From: CALBMX01 sp047629095
Lineage (GTDB): Bacteria > Planctomycetota > UBA1135 > GCA-002686595
DNA: 14,252 nt
Assembly (NCBI GenBank): GCA_047629095.1
Contig: JBLHWM010000052.1
Location: forward strand, 1-14,252
Direction: 5' to 3'
In this document: piece by piece, positions 11,970 through 14,252 of the stretch
Position numbering within the stretch: position 1 is the stretch's first letter
Layout of the letters: each line of letters begins with the position of its first letter
The notes under the pieces: model-generated
The model's database searches: none
What the model was told of the DNA's origin: nothing
Seen by the model: the letters and a program-made list of their open reading frames with translations, nothing else
Made by a program: the position numbers and the translations under genes

Positions 11970-14252
11970 CTAGGGCAGGAAGTCAACGCGGATCGCGTTG
12001 GAGATTCCGAGGCCTTGGACCTGCCCGCCGTCGAGGTAGACGATCTGGGCAAAGATCGAGGCCGGTCCGCCGCCGCCGTTGATTCCGGTCACCGTGAACT
12101 CACCGGCAGCGTCCGTGAAGGCGCTGAAGATGTTCGCTGCGGGGGACGGCAGAATCGTGCCACCGAAGAGAGGCGTGGGGTTGTTGACGCCGCCGACGAG
12201 AAGCCACATGGGCGCAGAGCTCGCCGCTCCGGTCAAGGTCAAGTCAGCCGTGGTTCCGCTGGAGAGGTCGCCACCGCAAACCTCCAGCAGAGAGCTGCCG
12301 GGGCCGCCAAAGGCAAGGTTCGCCTGGCACGTGACGGTGTTCCCAGGAAGGTCGCGATCGGTGATCGTAATTCGGGTGCGGTCAAAAACGGACTGGCCGT
12401 CGCTGTCCGTGACAACGACTGTGACCAAGTGATTGCCAACCGAGAGGTTAGCCGTACTCGTCACGCGACCCGTTGCGATCTGCCCGTCAAGGTCGGAGCT
12501 CCAAACGACGCTAGCGCCGGTCAGGCCGCGGTCCTCGAGGTCCCATGCGGAGCAGTGCAGCAGCACCGTGGCCGCCTTGGGAAAGACCTTGCTGGTGTCC
12601 GGTGTCAGGATGTAGGTCGTGGGCTTGGCGCCCGGAAGGGTGCCGAGCTGCAGCGTAGGACGCAGGAGCGCGGTGCGGGTCGCCGTCGTGTTGAGGCCAT
12701 CGGAGACCACCAACTCGAAGTAACCCTTACCGGTTTGGAGGCGCGGCAGGCTCTTCATATCGACCGCAAAGCTCGTGCCTTGAATGTCCATACCAAGGGG
12801 CATGAGGCGTGAACCGTCGGGGCTGTAGCGCAGGTATTGGCGCATGCTGTCGCCATCGGCATCGGTGGCGGTCCACTCCAGGAGGAAGCTCGAGGGAATC
12901 AGCTCGCTAGGGCGCGGTGAGGTGAATGCCACCTGGGGAGCGTTGTCCGTGCGGTCGAGGCGCGAGAGCACCTTGCCGGAGCGGTCGCGAATCTCCACAG
13001 CCATAACGTCCCGCGGGGCGATGTGGTTGGGCAGGGATGCGGCGAAGGGAGCCGCCAGGGACTGCAGGCCCACAGTGGAGCAGGACTCGGCATGGGACGC
13101 CAAGCCGATGTGAGCAAGGGCGGTGCGACCGCTGCCGGCGCCGAGGAAGACGATCTCAAGATCGGCTTCGGACATGGCCACAGGCTGCTCGGTGCGGATG
13201 CCCTCGAGGGTGAAGCTGTGGTTCAGGCTGAATGCGCCGGTGGTGCGGTCAAAGACCCCGCCGAGGTACATGCCCTTGGGCTGAACGGCAGCCGTCAAAG
13301 CCAGGGTCGGGCACTGGAACTTACTGTGGTTGAAGAAGAAGTTGTAGTTCGACGAGGCGACCCATGCGGCGTTGGTCAGCAGGCCTGCCGCCATGATGTC
13401 CTTCTTGCCGCCGTCCTTGATCTGGGGCAGGGACTGGGTGATCGCAAGGTGGCTCTCCACGTCGACACCAATGGTGTTGATGCTCGTGGTGTTGTGGCTC
13501 TTGCCAAACAGGTGCCCAAGCTCGTGGGCGAAGGTGCGCTGGTGGCGAATGACCTGGGTGTTGCCGATACCCGAGAGCCCGGGGACACCGCTAGCTTGGC
13601 CGTTGTACGGCAGGCTGCCGGGAACCCAGCCGTAAATGAAGTCGGGCTTCGGGTTCATCAGCTGCAGCTCGGAGATCAGCGAGCTGTTGAGGGATGACCC
13701 CGAGCCGGACAGGCTGCTTGTCCAGAGCTTGGAGCCATTGTCGTAAGGACGGTACTCCCAGTCGCTGCCGGGGAAGATGCCTTGGATGAAGTTGTCGCCT
13801 ACGCCAGGTTCGATCAGTGCGGGGTCCGGGAGGTTCGGAGTCGAGCCGCCGCTGGGGCGGTAGTCGATCGGGACGAAGATGACCTCGGGTGTGTCGCGGC
13901 ACTGGAAGTTGAAGGTGCCACCGCTCGACGTGTTGTTGTTGAAATTGGTCTCGGGGACCTGGTTGGGTCCCGCGGGGTTGACCTCGATCACAAACTTCAC
14001 CTGGCTGGACACCGGCGGGATGAAGTAGAAGTTGAGCGAATCGTCGAGGTTGATCAGATTCGGATTGCCCGCGGGGATCAGGGGACCGTTCTGGGAGTAG
14101 AGCGGCGACTCGGGAATCTCAACGCCACCTACAAAGACGCGGCAGATGCCGTCGATGGCCATGCCTGCGGGGATCGTTCCGGTCGAGCTTAGGCTCGCGC
14201 GGATGATGGTGGACTTGCCAGCCGTAAGGGGCGTACTGCCGGTCTGGATGGT
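11970..14252 (-). CDS. Secreted metzincin-like zinc metallopeptidase with Ig-like repeats, 5' end outside window
   Basis: The frame is open from the right edge (the ATG at 14162 is internal), giving 760 visible residues ending at TAG 11970-11972. Segments in order: a CARDB/Ig-like domain with TPLTAGKSTIIRASL and VPETNFNNNTSS; a peptidase domain with the zinc motif HELGHLFGKSH (13494-13526), i.e. HExxHxxGxxH, followed by a Met-turn-like KKDIMAAG; an exported-style spacer; Ig/cadherin-like repeats (PQVAFTSPRPSELIPSSF to LVVSDG, and VFPKAATVLLHCSAWDLED to VVVTDSDG); and a C-terminal Gly/Ser/Pro-rich module (about 120 residues) with LLVGGVNNPTPLFGGTILP and a SNAIRVDFLP end. Such end modules recur on secreted planctomycete proteins, as I recall. 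The signal peptide must lie beyond the edge. The substrate is unknown. The metallopeptidase call rests on the complete zinc motif. Confidence 0.88.
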   Translation of the reverse strand, partial: TIQTGSTPLTAGKSTIIRASLSSTGTIPAGMAIDGICRVFVGGVEIPESPLYSQNGPLIPAGNPNLINLDDSLNFYFIPPVSSQVKFVIEVNPAGPNQVPETNFNNNTSSGGTFNFQCRDTPEVIFVPIDYRPSGGSTPNLPDPALIEPGVGDNFIQGIFPGSDWEYRPYDNGSKLWTSSLSGSGSSLNSSLISELQLMNPKPDFIYGWVPGSLPYNGQASGVPGLSGIGNTQVIRHQRTFAHELGHLFGKSHNTTSINTIGVDVESHLAITQSLPQIKDGGKKDIMAAGLLTNAAWVASSNYNFFFNHSKFQCPTLALTAAVQPKGMYLGGVFDRTTGAFSLNHSFTLEGIRTEQPVAMSEADLEIVFLGAGSGRTALAHIGLASHAESCSTVGLQSLAAPFAASLPNHIAPRDVMAVEIRDRSGKVLSRLDRTDNAPQVAFTSPRPSELIPSSFLLEWTATDADGDSMRQYLRYSPDGSRLMPLGMDIQGTSFAVDMKSLPRLQTGKGYFELVVSDGLNTTATRTALLRPTLQLGTLPGAKPTTYILTPDTSKVFPKAATVLLHCSAWDLEDRGLTGASVVWSSDLDGQIATGRVTSTANLSVGNHLVTVVVTDSDGQSVFDRTRITITDRDLPGNTVTCQANLAFGGPGSSLLEVCGGDLSSGTTADLTLTGAASSAPMWLLVGGVNNPTPLFGGTILPSPAANIFSAFTDAAGEFTVTGINGGGGPASIFAQIVYLDGGQVQGLGISNAIRVDFLP

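Noticed and set aside
12015..13697. Long plus-strand open frames opposite the metallopeptidase gene (12015-12812 and 13023-13697)
   Set aside because: They lie antisense to a gene with a complete zinc motif and Ig-like repeats and show no motifs of their own.

Overview
The window is a dense, GC-rich bacterial chromosome segment with 11 protein-coding genes that I can support, two of them cut by the window edges. No taxonomic marker is present. The large secreted metallopeptidase at the right end carries a Gly/Ser/Pro-rich C-terminal module of a style I associate with Planctomycetes. Together with mostly weak Shine-Dalgarno sequences and a class IV histone-deacetylase-like enzyme, this makes a planctomycete or a similar environmental bacterium my best guess. 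That is an inference, not a demonstrated assignment.

Layout, left to right. (1) 1-1581, minus strand: the N-terminal part of recJ (1-580, cut by the left edge), preceded by and overlapping a class IV histone deacetylase-like gene (577-1581) through an ATGA stop/start. (2) 1761-3073, plus strand: a MmcQ/YjbR-family protein and two small proteins of unknown function with less GC-biased codon use. (3) 3246-6304: a complete tripartite TRAP transporter of the TakP (2-oxo acid/lactate-like) type. The binding protein is on the plus strand, tail-to-tail with the two membrane genes on the minus strand. (4) 6305-6649: a 345-base divergent intergenic region with no gene. (5) 6650-9265, plus strand: selA and selD, the selenium pathway. 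(6) 9400-11735: a small multidrug-export-family membrane protein (minus) diverging from a glycerophosphodiester phosphodiesterase with a long extra C-terminus (plus). (7) 11970-14252, minus strand: a large secreted zinc metallopeptidase with Ig-like repeats, 5' end outside the window.

The most notable observation is that selD is itself a selenoprotein gene. Its true start is the ATG at 8198. The catalytic selenocysteine is encoded by the in-frame TGA at 8252-8254, and a perfect 7-bp hairpin with a G-first loop (8281-8297) lies at the right distance to be a bacterial SECIS element. A standard gene caller would start this gene at 8264 and lose both the selenocysteine and the adjacent lysine. 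selA supplies Sec-tRNA(Sec) using the selenophosphate made by SelD, so the two genes form a self-dependent loop. selB and the tRNA(Sec) gene selC are not in the window.

Hairpins between convergent genes at 9287-9329 and 11882-11911 are good candidates for bidirectional terminators. I found no CRISPR array, no rRNA or tRNA gene and no complete insertion sequence.
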